Source of the DNA: JAJZQZ01 sp963790415
GTDB taxonomy: Bacteria > Actinomycetota > Thermoleophilia > RBG-16-64-13
Length of the DNA stretch: 64,000 bases
Assembly: GCA_963790415.1 (NCBI GenBank)
Contig: CAWBOK010000005.1
Span: forward strand, 120,814-184,813
Reading direction: 5' to 3'
The notes beneath the pieces were generated by a model. It was given only the letters and a program-made list of their open reading frames with translations, did no database searches and was not told where the DNA came from. Below are positions 26,289 through 34,964 of this stretch, one piece after another. How positions within the stretch are numbered: the stretch's first letter is position 1; the number at the start of each line of letters is the position of its first letter. The translations under genes and the position numbers were made by a program.

Positions 26289-27358
26289 CTATCCGCCGTC
26301 AAGCGGGCTGCGCACACCGTGGCCGCCCCGGTTCAGCACATGAGTGTAGATCATCGTCGTGCGCACGTCTTTGTGGCCCCCAGGAGTTCCTGGATGGTGC
26401 GGATGTCGTAGCCCGCTTCGAGCAGGTGCGTGGCGAAGGAATGCCGGAACGTGTGGCAGCCCGCATGTTTGGCGATGCCGGCCTCGCGAACGGCTTCTCG
26501 AACGGCGCGCTGCACCAACGTCTCGTGGACGTGGTGGCGGCCCTCCTCCCCTGTCCTTCGATTCTTCCAGCGACGCTCCTGCGGAAAGGCCCACTGCCAG
26601 CCCCACTCCGCGGGCGTCTTCGGGTACTTGCGGTCGAGGGCATCGGGTAGGAGCACCCGCCCCCAGCCGGCGGCAAGGTCGCTCTCGTGGAGTCTTTTGA
26701 CCTCTCGGAGGTGATCGCGGAGAGGGGCGTTGATCGAATCCGGGAGCATGGTCACCCGGTCCCTTCCCCTTTGCCGTCGCGCGCCGTGACCTCGCCCCGC
26801 GCGAACTCGAGGTCTTTCACGCGGAGGTTGAGGCACTCCATGAGACGCAGCCCCGAACCGTAGAGCAAGGAAGCGATCAACCACGTGTCCCCCAGTCAGA
26901 CGATCGAGGACCGCCATCGCCTCTTCCCGGGTCAGCACGGCGGGCAGGCGCCTGCTGTACTTAGCGCGGATGACGTCGCCGAGGTCGCCGACCTCCCGGT
27001 CGAGGACGCACCGGTAGAGGAAGAGGAGCGCGGACAGCGCTTGGTTCTGGGTGGAGGCACTCGCCTTCTCGTTGACGGCCAGGTGCGTCAGGAAGGCGGC
27101 GATCTCGGATTCACCCATCTCGGCGGGGTGCCGCAGACCGTGGAAGAAGACGAAGCGCTTGACCCATCCGCGATAGGCTTCCGCTGTGCGGGGGCTGTAA
27201 TGGCGGGCTTGCAACGCTTCGCCCATCCGGTCGAGCAGCCTCGTTCCGTCGGTGAGATCCGTCGGCGCGCCGGACTTCAGTCCACCGCGGGGGTGGGATC
27301 GAGCATACCGTTGCGGTCGGGTCGACCCATCCATAGTGCGAGGGTGACATACCTCCAC
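26289..27358 (-). pseudogene. intI: Integron integrase (tyrosine recombinase), nearly full length with frameshifts
   Basis: Recognised by the IntI-specific insertion KYPKTPAEWGWQWAFPQ, RTGEEGRHHVHETLVQRAV and the catalytic HTFRHSFATHLLEAGYDIR box. The N-terminal SAM-like domain (ARHYSPRTAEAYRGWVKRF) is present. The first catalytic Arg (LLYGSGLRLMECL) lies in a shifted frame near 26850, and the Tyr segment (TTMIYTHVLNRGG) in another near 26340. Shifts fall at C5 or G-rich runs (26889-26893, near 26770, near 26385). It may be intact if these are sequence errors. It points in the same direction as the cassettes. Confidence 0.88.
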
Positions 27359-27538
27359 CCGATCTCCGATAGGACCTTCGGTTGAGATTGGCTCCTTGGT
27401 CCTCCTCCCGCCCGCTCTCGGCGCACCCTCTGGGAAGATGCCGCCGGGCCCGGCCGCGCCGACGGCCTACGCCGCGGTCTCAACCCACTCCCGCAGCCGC
27501 TCCGGAGCGACATCCGCGCGACGCGGGCTCCGCCACCC

Positions 27539-28900
27539 TCACGCCAGCGCCTGCTCCAGATCCGCGACGATGTCGTCCGGGTGCTCCATGCCCACCGACA
27601 GGCGGATCATGGTGGGCCGGAGCCCGGCCACATCCTTGTCGGTGATCTGCTGGTGCGTGGAGATCATCGGGATGGTCGCCACCGATTTGACGCGCCCGAG
27701 GTCGGTGGCACGCCAGATCATCTGCAGACGGTCGAAGACGTCGCGCGCCGGAGCGCTCCCGCCGCGCACGTCGAAGCTGAGCAGGTAGCCGAAGCGCGCG
27801 GCGTCCCCGTCCAAGGCGTCGACCAGCCTCAGGTACCGCGCCGCGGTCTCGTGACCGTCGAAGCCGGGCAGCCCGGGGTAATGCACGGCCTCCACCGCGG
27901 GATGCTGCGCCAGGTACTTGGCGACGCTCATCGCGGTCCGGCTCGTGATGTCCGTGCGGCTGCGCAGGGTGCGGAGGTCGTTGAGTGCGAGCAGCGCGTT
28001 CAGCGGGCTGAGCGCGGGACCCATGTCCCGATGAGGGTAGCCCTTCACGTACATGGCGTAGTTCTGGCGCAGCTCGTCGGGACCGACCTTGCTGGGGATG
28101 CTTGCGCGGCTGAGGACCGCCCCGGCGATGACGAACCCCGACGAGGCCATGCTCTTGCTCACCGAGTGGACGACGATGTCGGCGCCGTGCAGGAACGGGC
28201 GCATGAGCGCGGGCGTGGCGATGGTCGAATCGACGATGAAGGGCGCATCGACCGCGTGCGCCAACGCCGCCACCGCTTCCAGGTCGATGATCGCCAGTGA
28301 GGGGTTCGACGGCATCTCTCCGAAGACGAAGCGGGTCTCGCCGTCTATCTTCGACGCCCACTCCCCGGTGTCGAGCGACTCGCGCACCCAGCGGACGTCG
28401 ATGCCGCGCTCGTCGGCGTAGCGCGTGAAGAGCGTGAAGATGCCTCCGTAGCAGCGTGCTGACGCGACGATGTTGGGCCTGGGGTGCGCGGGGTCGAGCA
28501 TCAGGAACGGATTGGTGGCCAGGAAGACCGCCGCCATGCCCGAGCCCGTCAGGTGAGCGCTCACCTCGCCGTCGAAGCCGTAGCCCTCGAGCAACCCAAG
28601 CGTCTCTTCGAGGTAGTGCAGGGTGGGGTTGGCGACGCGCGCGTAGATCCAGCCGGGCATGAGGTACGCGAGGGCCGTCTCCATCTGGTCGCTGTTCTCG
28701 AAGTGCTGGGCGGTGGAGAGGAACGCCGGCTCGATGATGCTGCCCTGGTTGGCGAGGGCGGCCTGCATGTCGTACAGACCGTGAACGGCGATGGTGTCGA
28801 ACCTCTTGCGGCGCATCAGGGCACGCTGCTGCTGCTCGCTTTCGATCATCTGACGTCCCTGCTCGATGCACTGCTGCACTCCGGGGGAGTAGTCATCCAT
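27539..28900 (-). CDS. Cys/Met metabolism PLP enzyme (O-acetylhomoserine sulfhydrylase / methionine gamma-lyase family)
   Basis: 453 residues from the ATG at 28900 after GAGGAGAT. ANPTLHYLEETLGLLEGYG, SARCYGGIFTLFTRYA, the aspartate DSTIATP and the PLP lysine in VHSVSKSMASSG define the Cys_Met_Meta_PP family. YARVANPT replaces the usual YSRxxNPT. It could make homocysteine or methionine, or degrade methionine. It lies between two integrase loci; no attC is seen directly behind it. Confidence 0.85.
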   Translation of the reverse strand: MDDYSPGVQQCIEQGRQMIESEQQQRALMRRKRFDTIAVHGLYDMQAALANQGSIIEPAFLSTAQHFENSDQMETALAYLMPGWIYARVANPTLHYLEETLGLLEGYGFDGEVSAHLTGSGMAAVFLATNPFLMLDPAHPRPNIVASARCYGGIFTLFTRYADERGIDVRWVRESLDTGEWASKIDGETRFVFGEMPSNPSLAIIDLEAVAALAHAVDAPFIVDSTIATPALMRPFLHGADIVVHSVSKSMASSGFVIAGAVLSRASIPSKVGPDELRQNYAMYVKGYPHRDMGPALSPLNALLALNDLRTLRSRTDITSRTAMSVAKYLAQHPAVEAVHYPGLPGFDGHETAARYLRLVDALDGDAARFGYLLSFDVRGGSAPARDVFDRLQMIWRATDLGRVKSVATIPMISTHQQITDKDVAGLRPTMIRLSVGMEHPDDIVADLEQALA

Positions 28901-28966
28901 GCTGCTATCTCCTCGTTGGGGGATCGGGTGGACGGACTCTATTCGACAGAGCCTCGGGGCGGCCAC

Positions 28967-29065
28967 TTCTCTGGAACGTGATCGGCCGAGGAGGAAGATC
29001 AGGTCGAAGAGGTCGTAGAACCTGGACAGCACCCGATACGTTGCTCTGCTGTCAGCCGGACTCAT
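28967..29065 (-). pseudogene. N-terminal fragment of a class I methyltransferase
   Basis: About 33 codons, starting SPADSRATYRVLSRFYDLF and continuing with DLIFLLG, resemble the start of SAM methyltransferases that read RxxYDLIDLIFLLGxxxNPR. The remainder, including the SAM motif, is absent. It sits between an attC and the start of the PLP enzyme gene: a cassette remnant. Confidence 0.45.
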
Positions 29066-29090
29066 CGGCTTCCTCCAGAACCTCTTCTCT

Positions 29091-29178
29091 GTCTAGCGTG
29101 CTGCGCCTGACCCGCGCTCAATCGCTTCCGGCGACAGCTTAGCGCGCTCGCAGATTCGGGTCAAAGCGCTTGTTGAGC
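29091..29178 (-). other. attC recombination site
   Basis: 88 bp. Minus-strand R'' GCTCAAC, arm AAGCGCTTTGACCCG, right arm CGCGGGTCAGGCGC, R' GCTAGAC. It lies 25 bp after the immunity-like gene. Confidence 0.65.
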
Positions 29179-29202
29179 AGTGCAGGCAAGCCGTCACTCC
29201 CG

Positions 29203-29651
29203 TCAGCAGTCGAACACCGACCAGCAGATCTCGTTACGCAACCGCTGGTCGTCCAGCACGAGATCGCCGATCTCTTCTGGGAGCAGCTCGCGCTGCCGGC
29301 AGCACTCCTGCCGACCGGCACGCTCGGACTCGCCTTTCGGAGCACCGGCCCGTACCGCCTTGATCGCGTAGGCGGCAGCACCGAGCTCATGAGCCGCAAC
29401 GTGAGCAACCGCCGCCGCCTGGCCGGCGGCGAACGCCGCGTGCCGCGCGGCACCGGTCAACTCTCTGGCGGCGGCATTCGCCTCGCACTGCCGCGCGCCT
29501 GAGACATCGTGATCTCGCCCCGTACTCAAGCTCGTGCGTGCTCCGCGCAGTCGGCTGCCCCCTGAGCGAGAAGCCGATGATCAGTGTCTTGCAGCGTGCC
29601 GCCGCGACGAATCGTGACGAATCTGGGGTCGCGCTCTTTGGGAAGAATCAT
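29203..29651 (-). pseudogene. Putative immunity-like protein (Imm5-like), internally deleted
   Basis: The ATG at 29651 opens with ILPKERDPRFVTIRRGGTL, then HRLLAQGAADCAEH, followed by a frame change near 29525. The rest (GAARHAAFAAGQAAAVAHVA, then AAYAIKAVRAG, ending LRNEICWSVFDC) is in another frame. The order matches a family of alanine- and histidine-rich putative immunity proteins, with about 20-25 residues missing at the junction. It is a cassette between two attC sites. Confidence 0.6.
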
Positions 29652-29675
29652 GGTTCTGCCACCCTCACTCCATCT

Positions 29676-29759
29676 GCCTGACGTTCTTGCGCATGAGCAG
29701 CGGCCCATGCCATTCATCACGCTAACGCTTGCCCCGTCCGCTCGATGCGCTTGTGAGGC
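29676..29759 (-). other. attC recombination site
   Basis: 84 bp. Minus-strand R'' GCCTCAC, arm AAGCGCATCGAGCGGACGG, right arm CCGCTGCTCATGCGC, spacer AAGAAC, R' GTCAGGC. It follows the MFS stop by 16 bp. Arm sequences are close to those at 19539 and 20254. Confidence 0.8.
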
Positions 29760-29775
29760 GTGTCCGCCGCCGGCG

Positions 29776-31017
29776 CTAGACGGTGGGCTTGGCGTCGGTC
29801 GCCCGCAGCTCCGCCTCGTAGGGTCCTTCGTCGTCGAGGGCGCGAAGCGCGGGCATGAGCGCGCCGACAGCCGCCGCCAGGACCATCGCGATGCCTATCC
29901 CCAGAAAGACCTTCTCGACCCCGTACCGCTTGACCAGCCAGCCGACGAGCAGATAGCCGAGCGGTCCGGCAGCGTAGTACGAGGCCATGACGACGCCCAG
30001 GACGCGCCCGCGCTTGGCGGGGGGCGTGTGGATCTGCATGACGAGGTTCATGAGCGGGCCCGCGGGTCCCCAGAAGAAGCCGGCCAGCGCACCGGCGACG
30101 ACCATCTGGCCGAAGGGCGGGACGAACGAGAGCCAGAGGACCGACGCTGCGGCCAACAGCAGACCCGCGCTGAACAGATGGTGCCGACGCATGCGCCGCG
30201 CGAGCGCGCTGTAGGCGAGGGAGCCGACGATGCTGCCGGCACTCATGGCCGCGAGCACGATGCCCAGCCGCTGGGGCTCGTCCTGCGCCTCGAAGATGAC
30301 GGGCAGCAGCACGCCCTCGATGGGCATGTAGACCGCGACGACGACCATGATGACGAGCACCATCGTGCGAAGCAGGCGGAGGTGCCAGACGAACGCCAGC
30401 CCCTCCTTGCTGCCCTCAAGGAGGTTCTTGGGCTTCTCGTGCGCCTCGGGACGCCCCACGCCGGGGGTGCGTACGAGCGAGATGGCGAGGATCGAGAGCA
30501 TGAACCCGCCGGCGGTGACCCAGAGCGCTCCGGCCGCTCCCACCCAGGCGATCAGGACGCCGCCGATGCCGGGCCCGACGAGGTACGCGGTGCCCCACGC
30601 CGCCTCGTGGATGCCGTTCGCATGCTCGAGCGGGACGCCTCCGCGCCTGGCCACCTCGGGGAGCATCGCCTCGCGGGAGGTGGCACCCGCCGGATCGAAG
30701 AGCGCGCCGACGGCCGCCAGCAGCGCGATGAGGGTGAGGTCGAGACCGAAGAGCAGGTCGACCAGGGGTATGGACGCCACGGACAGGGCCGACAACGCGT
30801 CAGCCACGATCGACGTGCGGCGCCGCCCGAGGGTGTCGGCCAACGCTCCACTGAAGAGGGAGCTCGCGAGCAAAGGCAGTGCCGTCGCCGCTCCCACGAT
30901 GCCCGCCGCAGCCGGGTTGCCGGTGCGTTCGAGCACGAGCCAGGGGATTGCGACCGCAGCCACGCCGTTGCCGGCCCCCGAGATGGCGACGCTCGCCTCG
31001 AGGTACGCGAAGGGCAT
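29776..31017 (-). CDS. Major facilitator superfamily transporter (drug-efflux type)
   Basis: 413 residues with 12 probable membrane spans. The loop 2-3 motif GALADTLGRRRT matches MFS motif A (G-x-L-A-D-x-x-G-R-R), and a weaker copy SALARRMRRHHL occurs in the second half. The best fit is the DHA/TetV-Tap class of proton antiporters. The attC directly behind it marks it as an integron cassette, unusually large for one. Confidence 0.87.
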   Translation of the reverse strand: MPFAYLEASVAISGAGNGVAAVAIPWLVLERTGNPAAAGIVGAATALPLLASSLFSGALADTLGRRRTSIVADALSALSVASIPLVDLLFGLDLTLIALLAAVGALFDPAGATSREAMLPEVARRGGVPLEHANGIHEAAWGTAYLVGPGIGGVLIAWVGAAGALWVTAGGFMLSILAISLVRTPGVGRPEAHEKPKNLLEGSKEGLAFVWHLRLLRTMVLVIMVVVAVYMPIEGVLLPVIFEAQDEPQRLGIVLAAMSAGSIVGSLAYSALARRMRRHHLFSAGLLLAAASVLWLSFVPPFGQMVVAGALAGFFWGPAGPLMNLVMQIHTPPAKRGRVLGVVMASYYAAGPLGYLLVGWLVKRYGVEKVFLGIGIAMVLAAAVGALMPALRALDDEGPYEAELRATDAKPTV

Positions 31018-31342
31018 GCGAGAGCGGGTCTGTGCGGTGCTGGCGACGGCGGACCGTCCATGTTCGGTTGGATGGGGACTTGGCGGGCGCTCCAGGAGAC
31101 ATCCTACCTGCTGCGCGCACCGAAGAACGCCCGCCGACGCCCTGGTGTTCGCCCAGGCGCGGCCTCACTTAGAAGCAACACGAAAGCAGGACGGGAAGGG
31201 GGACCCATCGTGATCGGTCGGAACGTAGCTCTGCTGGATGGCAGGCAGGCCGGCGAAGAGGACTTGGCGCCGGCCCATGCGGACTTGAGCGACCTGCTTG
31301 AGCAGGCGGCGACGGAGGTGCACGCCTTTCCCCTGCGCGAGC
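31018..31342. other. Region without a recognised gene
   Basis: About 325 bp between the MFS start and a small hypothetical gene. Open frames exist on both strands but none has a recognisable domain or good ribosome site. It probably holds the MFS promoter or cassette debris. Confidence 0.4.
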
Positions 31343-31696
31343 TCAAGCTGGCGCAGGGCATCGTCGACCGGCCTGCTTCGACTCTCCACAGTCGCCACAT
31401 ACCTCAAGGAACTCGTGCTCCACAGCGCCACCACCCCCGTTCTCATGACTCTCGTGCACCACGCGCTTCCAGAACATCACCCTTGCCTTGGTCCTGGAGC
31501 ACTGCCTTCTGGAGCATCGCCTATGAGTATCGGCTGGCTGTCCATTGCTCCAGTTCCGATAGCAGCTTGTGCACCCGCGCGATTGCCGGTTCAGCTTATC
31601 CTGCAAGTCGGTCCCACTCATGACCGCGAATCCCGTAGCGGAGGCCAACCGCGCATGTACGTACAGCTTCGTGTGACACCTGCTACACGTGACCAT
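31343..31696 (-). CDS. Hypothetical cysteine-rich small protein
   Basis: 117 residues. The start is well supported by an AGGAGGAAGGAGGACG run ahead of the ATG at 31696, only 24 bp after the attC core. Pairs CSRC (residue 4), CTSC (about 42) and CGDC (about 103) suggest zinc binding. No family was recognised. The C-terminal half has odd composition and could be out of frame. Confidence 0.45.
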   Translation of the reverse strand: MVTCSRCHTKLYVHARLASATGFAVMSGTDLQDKLNRQSRGCTSCYRNWSNGQPADTHRRCSRRQCSRTKARVMFWKRVVHESHENGGGGAVEHEFLEVCGDCGESKQAGRRCPAPA

Positions 31697-31719
31697 GTGA
31701 CGTCCTCCTTCCTCCTTCT

Positions 31720-31820
31720 GCCCAACGCTGTGCGGCGTAAGCGGCGGCGCGCCTTTCGCCGCCCAGCCCTTCGATTCTAGTCCTCATGGCGCGCCGTCCG
31801 ACTTGACGCCGTTGTTAGAC
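31720..31820 (-). other. attC recombination site
   Basis: 101 bp. Minus-strand R'' GTCTAAC, arm AACGGCGTCAAG, inner GGCGCGCC pair, right arm CTTACGCCGCACA, R' GTTGGGC. One extra C remains in the left arm. The TAA stop of the DUF7000 fragment is inside R''. Confidence 0.85.
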
Positions 31821-32211
31821 CGCCCGGTCTGGGTCGCGAGTCTCGAGGAAGCGTTCGAGTTCGACTAGGAAGGTCGCCGTCGCCGCCTCGATCTTCGCGG
31901 TGAGCGCTTCAGGGTCATCGAGTTCGAACCCGCTTCCAACGGCATGCTCGACGATTGCGTCGATGCCAGTGGCCGGTTCGACGACGCGGTACTTCGACCA
32001 GCCGCTATCACGGAACAGCTCCCAGTACTGCCGCTGCACCCTACGGTTTCGGGCGGCTAGCCATAGCTCAAACTCGAATGCGTCGTAGTCGAACACGATG
32101 GCAAGCTTGAGGTCGCGTGACCTAAGTGCGGGCGGGAACAGCGCGAAGTAGGTCATGTCGAAGTATCCCTGATACACGCCGGAGACCGCCCGCTCACCCT
32201 CTCTGCTTGCG
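31815..32211 (-). pseudogene. DUF7000-like protein, N-terminally truncated cassette
   Basis: About 125 residues: VSGVYQGYFDMTYFALFP, then LKLAIVFDYDAFEFELWLAAR and QRQYWELFRDSGW match the body of a DUF7000-type protein. Members usually have about 45 further N-terminal residues, here replaced by integrase sequence in the same reading frame. Could be expressed only as a fusion with the remnant. Confidence 0.65.
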
Positions 32212-32992
32212 ACCCGCTTCGAGCAGGTGCGTGGCGAAGGAATGCCGGAACGTGTGGCAGCCCGCATGTTTGGCGATGCCGGCCTCGCGAACGGCTTCTC
32301 GAACGGCGCGCTGCACCAACGTCTCGTGGACGTGGTGGCGGCCCTCCTCCCTGTCCTTCGATTCTTCCAGCGACGCTCCTGCGGGAAGGCCCACTGCCAG
32401 CCCCACTCCGCGGGCGTCTTCGGGTACTTGCGGTCGAGGGCATCGGGTAGGAGCACCCGCCCCCAGCCGGCGGCAAGGTCGCTCTCGTGGAGTCTCTTGA
32501 CCTCTCGAAGGTGACTCGCGGAGAGGGGCGTTGATCGAATCCGGGAGCATGGTCACCCGATCCCTTCCCCCTTGGCCGTCGCGCGCCGTGACCTCGCCCC
32601 GCGCGAACTCGAGGTCTTTCACGCGGAGGTGGAGGCACTCCATGAGACGCAGCCCCGAACCGTAGAGCAAGGAAGCGATCAACCACTTGTCCCCAGTCAG
32701 ACGATCGAGGACCGCCCTCGCCTCTTCCCGGGTCAGCACGGCGGGCAGGCGCCTGCTGTACTTGGAAGTAGACGAAGCGCTTGACCCACGCCCGATACGC
32801 CTCGGCCGTCCTCGGGCTGTAGTGACGGGCCCGCAACGCTGCGTCCATCCGGTCGAGCAGTCTCGGTCCGTCGGTGAGATCCGTCGGCGCGACGGATGCC
32901 AGCCCACCCCGAGGGCGGGATCGAGCATACCGTTGCGGTCGGGTCGACCCATCCTTGGTGCGAGGATGGCATGCGTCCGCCCGGTCTCCCAT
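32212..32992 (-). pseudogene. intI: Integron integrase, second copy with internal deletion
   Basis: Closely similar at DNA level to the copy at 26289-27358, including the region before the start. About 195 bp (roughly 65 codons) are missing after WVKRFVYF, so the N-terminal domain joins directly to KYSRRLPAVLTREEA. The C terminus after HTFRHSFATHLLEA, including the catalytic Tyr, is absent and replaced by the DUF7000 fragment. LLYGSGLRLMECLHLRVKDL is present in one frame; further shifts interrupt the reading. Certainly non-functional. Confidence 0.88.
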
Positions 32993-33055
32993 CGGACCTT
33001 GGGCTGAGGATGACCCTGGGCCCGCCGCCCGGCAAACCCAGGAGCCAGACGGGTC

Positions 33056-33613
33056 CTACCCCGCCACGCGCGCCTTCAGATACGGCAGCAACCCTCCAGC
33101 CGACACCAACTCGCGCATGAACTCAGGCAGCGGCTCGGCCTGGAAGGTCGCTCCCGTGCTGTGGTTGGTGATGACCCCGGTGGCGAGGTCGGCCTCCACC
33201 GTGTCGCCCTCCGTGATGCCGTCCACCGCCTCGGGAGCCACCAGGATGGGCAGGCCCGTATTGAAGGCGTTGCGGTAGAAGATACGGGCGAAGCTCTTTG
33301 CGATCACCAGGGGGATGCCCGCGCCCTTGATGGCCATGGGGGCGTGCTCGCGGGAGGAGCCGCAGCCGAAGTTCTCCGCCGCCACCAGGATGTCGCCGGG
33401 CTCCACCTTGTTGGGGAAGTCGGGGTCGGCGTCTTCCATGATGTGGGCGGCGAGCTCCGCGGCCGTTTTCATGTTCAGGTAGCGGGCGGCGATGATGAGG
33501 TCGGTGTCGACGTCTCGGCCGAAGGTCCAGACCTTGCCCTGGATGCACACTTCATTCATACCACTGCCCGCGGCGGCCGCCGTCGGGCCGCTGCTCGAAG
33601 ATGTCGCGCTCAT
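33056..33613 (-). CDS. leuD: 3-isopropylmalate dehydratase small subunit
   Basis: 185 residues; the ATG at 33613 overlaps the leuC stop (ATGA), with an alternative start at 33559. GRDVDTDLIIAARYLN and GCGSSREHAPMAIKGAGI are the swivelling-domain signatures of LeuD. With LeuC it isomerises 2-isopropylmalate to 3-isopropylmalate. Short-form (archaeal/HacB-like) subunit, followed directly by the integron. Confidence 0.93.
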   Translation of the reverse strand: MSATSSSSGPTAAAAGSGMNEVCIQGKVWTFGRDVDTDLIIAARYLNMKTAAELAAHIMEDADPDFPNKVEPGDILVAAENFGCGSSREHAPMAIKGAGIPLVIAKSFARIFYRNAFNTGLPILVAPEAVDGITEGDTVEADLATGVITNHSTGATFQAEPLPEFMRELVSAGGLLPYLKARVAG

Positions 33614-34890
33614 GCCGCCGCCCTCCTCGTGCCGACCTGGTCTGGGGTGGCGATGTGACCGGCCACGGCGCTCGCCGCTGCCACGTAGGGCCCGGCCAGG
33701 TAGACCTCGCTGCCGGGGTGGCCCATCCGCCCCACGAAGTTGCGGTTAGTGGTGGAGACGGCGCGCTCGCCCTCGGCCAAGATGCCCATGTGGCCGCCCA
33801 GGCAGGGCCCGCAGGTGGGGGCCGACACCACGGCCTCGGCGTCCAGGAAGACCCCGAACAATCCTTCTTCCATCGCCTGTTGCCAGATGGCCTGGGTGGC
33901 CGGGATCACGATACAGCGCACGTCGGGATGCACCCTCCGCCCGCGCAGCACGTCGGCGGCCATGCGCAGGTCTTCGATGCGGCCGTTGGTGCAGCTGCCG
34001 ATCACCACCTGGTCGATGCGGATGTCGTTCAACTCGGCTGCCGCTTGGGTGTTCGAGGGCAGGTGCGGTTTCGACACCATCAGCGGGATGTCGCGCGCGT
34101 TCCACCGATACGTGGTCGCGTAGGCGGCGTCGGGGTCGGAGTAGACGTAGCGCGGCTCGCGGATAAAGCGTCCATACACGTAGGCTTTGGTGGTGTCGTC
34201 GGCGGCGAAGATGCCGTTCTTGGCGCCGGCCTCGATGGCCATGTTGGCCATGGTGAAGCGCGAGTCCATCGACAGACCATCGATGGTGGAACCGGTGAAC
34301 TCCATCGCCTGGTAGAGAGCTCCGTCGACCCCCGTCTGACCGATCGTGTAGAGAATGATGTCTTTGCCGGTGACGTACGGCGGCAGCCCACCCTCGATCA
34401 CGAACTTGATCGACTCGGGCACCCGGAACCAGACCTCGCCGGTGGCCATGGCGCCGGCCAGGTCGGTGGAACCCACGCCGGTGGCGAACGCGCCCAGCGC
34501 GCCGTAGGTGCAGGTGTGGGAGTCGGCCCCTATCACCACGTCGCCCGGACCCACCAGGCCCATCTCGGGCAGCAGGGCGTGTTCCACTCCCACCCGGCCC
34601 ACGTCGTAGAAGTGGCGGATGCCGAAGCGCTTGCAGAACTCGCGCATCTGCTTGACCAGTTGGGCGGTCTTGATGTCCTTGTTGGGGGTGAAGTGGTCCG
34701 GGATGAGGGCGATGCGCTCCGAGTCGAACACGGAGTCGAAGCCCGCCTTCTCGAACTCGTCGATGGCCACGGGAGCGGTGATGTCGTTGCCCAGGCAGAA
34801 GTCCACCTTGGCCATGATCAGTTCGCCCGGCTCCACCCCGCTCTTGCCGGCGGCGCGGGCCAGGATCTTCTCGGTTATGGTCATACCCAT
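33610..34890 (-). CDS. leuC: 3-isopropylmalate dehydratase large subunit
   Basis: 426 residues of the short HacA/LeuC type. GADSHTCTYGALGAFATGVG, VIGSCTNGRIEDLRMAA and PTCGPCLGGHMG carry the three 4Fe-4S cysteines and substrate residues. It lies downstream of a leucine leader peptide and forms an operon with leuD. Confidence 0.94.
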   Translation of the reverse strand: MGMTITEKILARAAGKSGVEPGELIMAKVDFCLGNDITAPVAIDEFEKAGFDSVFDSERIALIPDHFTPNKDIKTAQLVKQMREFCKRFGIRHFYDVGRVGVEHALLPEMGLVGPGDVVIGADSHTCTYGALGAFATGVGSTDLAGAMATGEVWFRVPESIKFVIEGGLPPYVTGKDIILYTIGQTGVDGALYQAMEFTGSTIDGLSMDSRFTMANMAIEAGAKNGIFAADDTTKAYVYGRFIREPRYVYSDPDAAYATTYRWNARDIPLMVSKPHLPSNTQAAAELNDIRIDQVVIGSCTNGRIEDLRMAADVLRGRRVHPDVRCIVIPATQAIWQQAMEEGLFGVFLDAEAVVSAPTCGPCLGGHMGILAEGERAVSTTNRNFVGRMGHPGSEVYLAGPYVAAASAVAGHIATPDQVGTRRAAA

Positions 34891-34964
34891 GGGTCTAGTG
34901 ACCTTTCGGTGTCGTGGTTCGCGTGGACGTGACGGCGGCGCGCAGAGCGCCGGAGTGCAGTTTT

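Noticed and set aside
29584..31623. Very long plus-strand open frame (about 680 codons) opposite the MFS cassette
   Set aside because: Arg/His/Gly-rich shadow of the MFS gene without domains; the minus strand has motif A and 12 spans.
13289..33030. CRISPR array, suggested by regularly recurring palindromes
   Set aside because: The repeats are 60-101 bp, differ from one another and are separated by genes rather than short spacers; they fit attC sites.
26289..33030. Prophage or integrative element, suggested by tyrosine recombinase genes
   Set aside because: No phage structural or conjugation genes are present, and the recombinase has the IntI-specific insertion.
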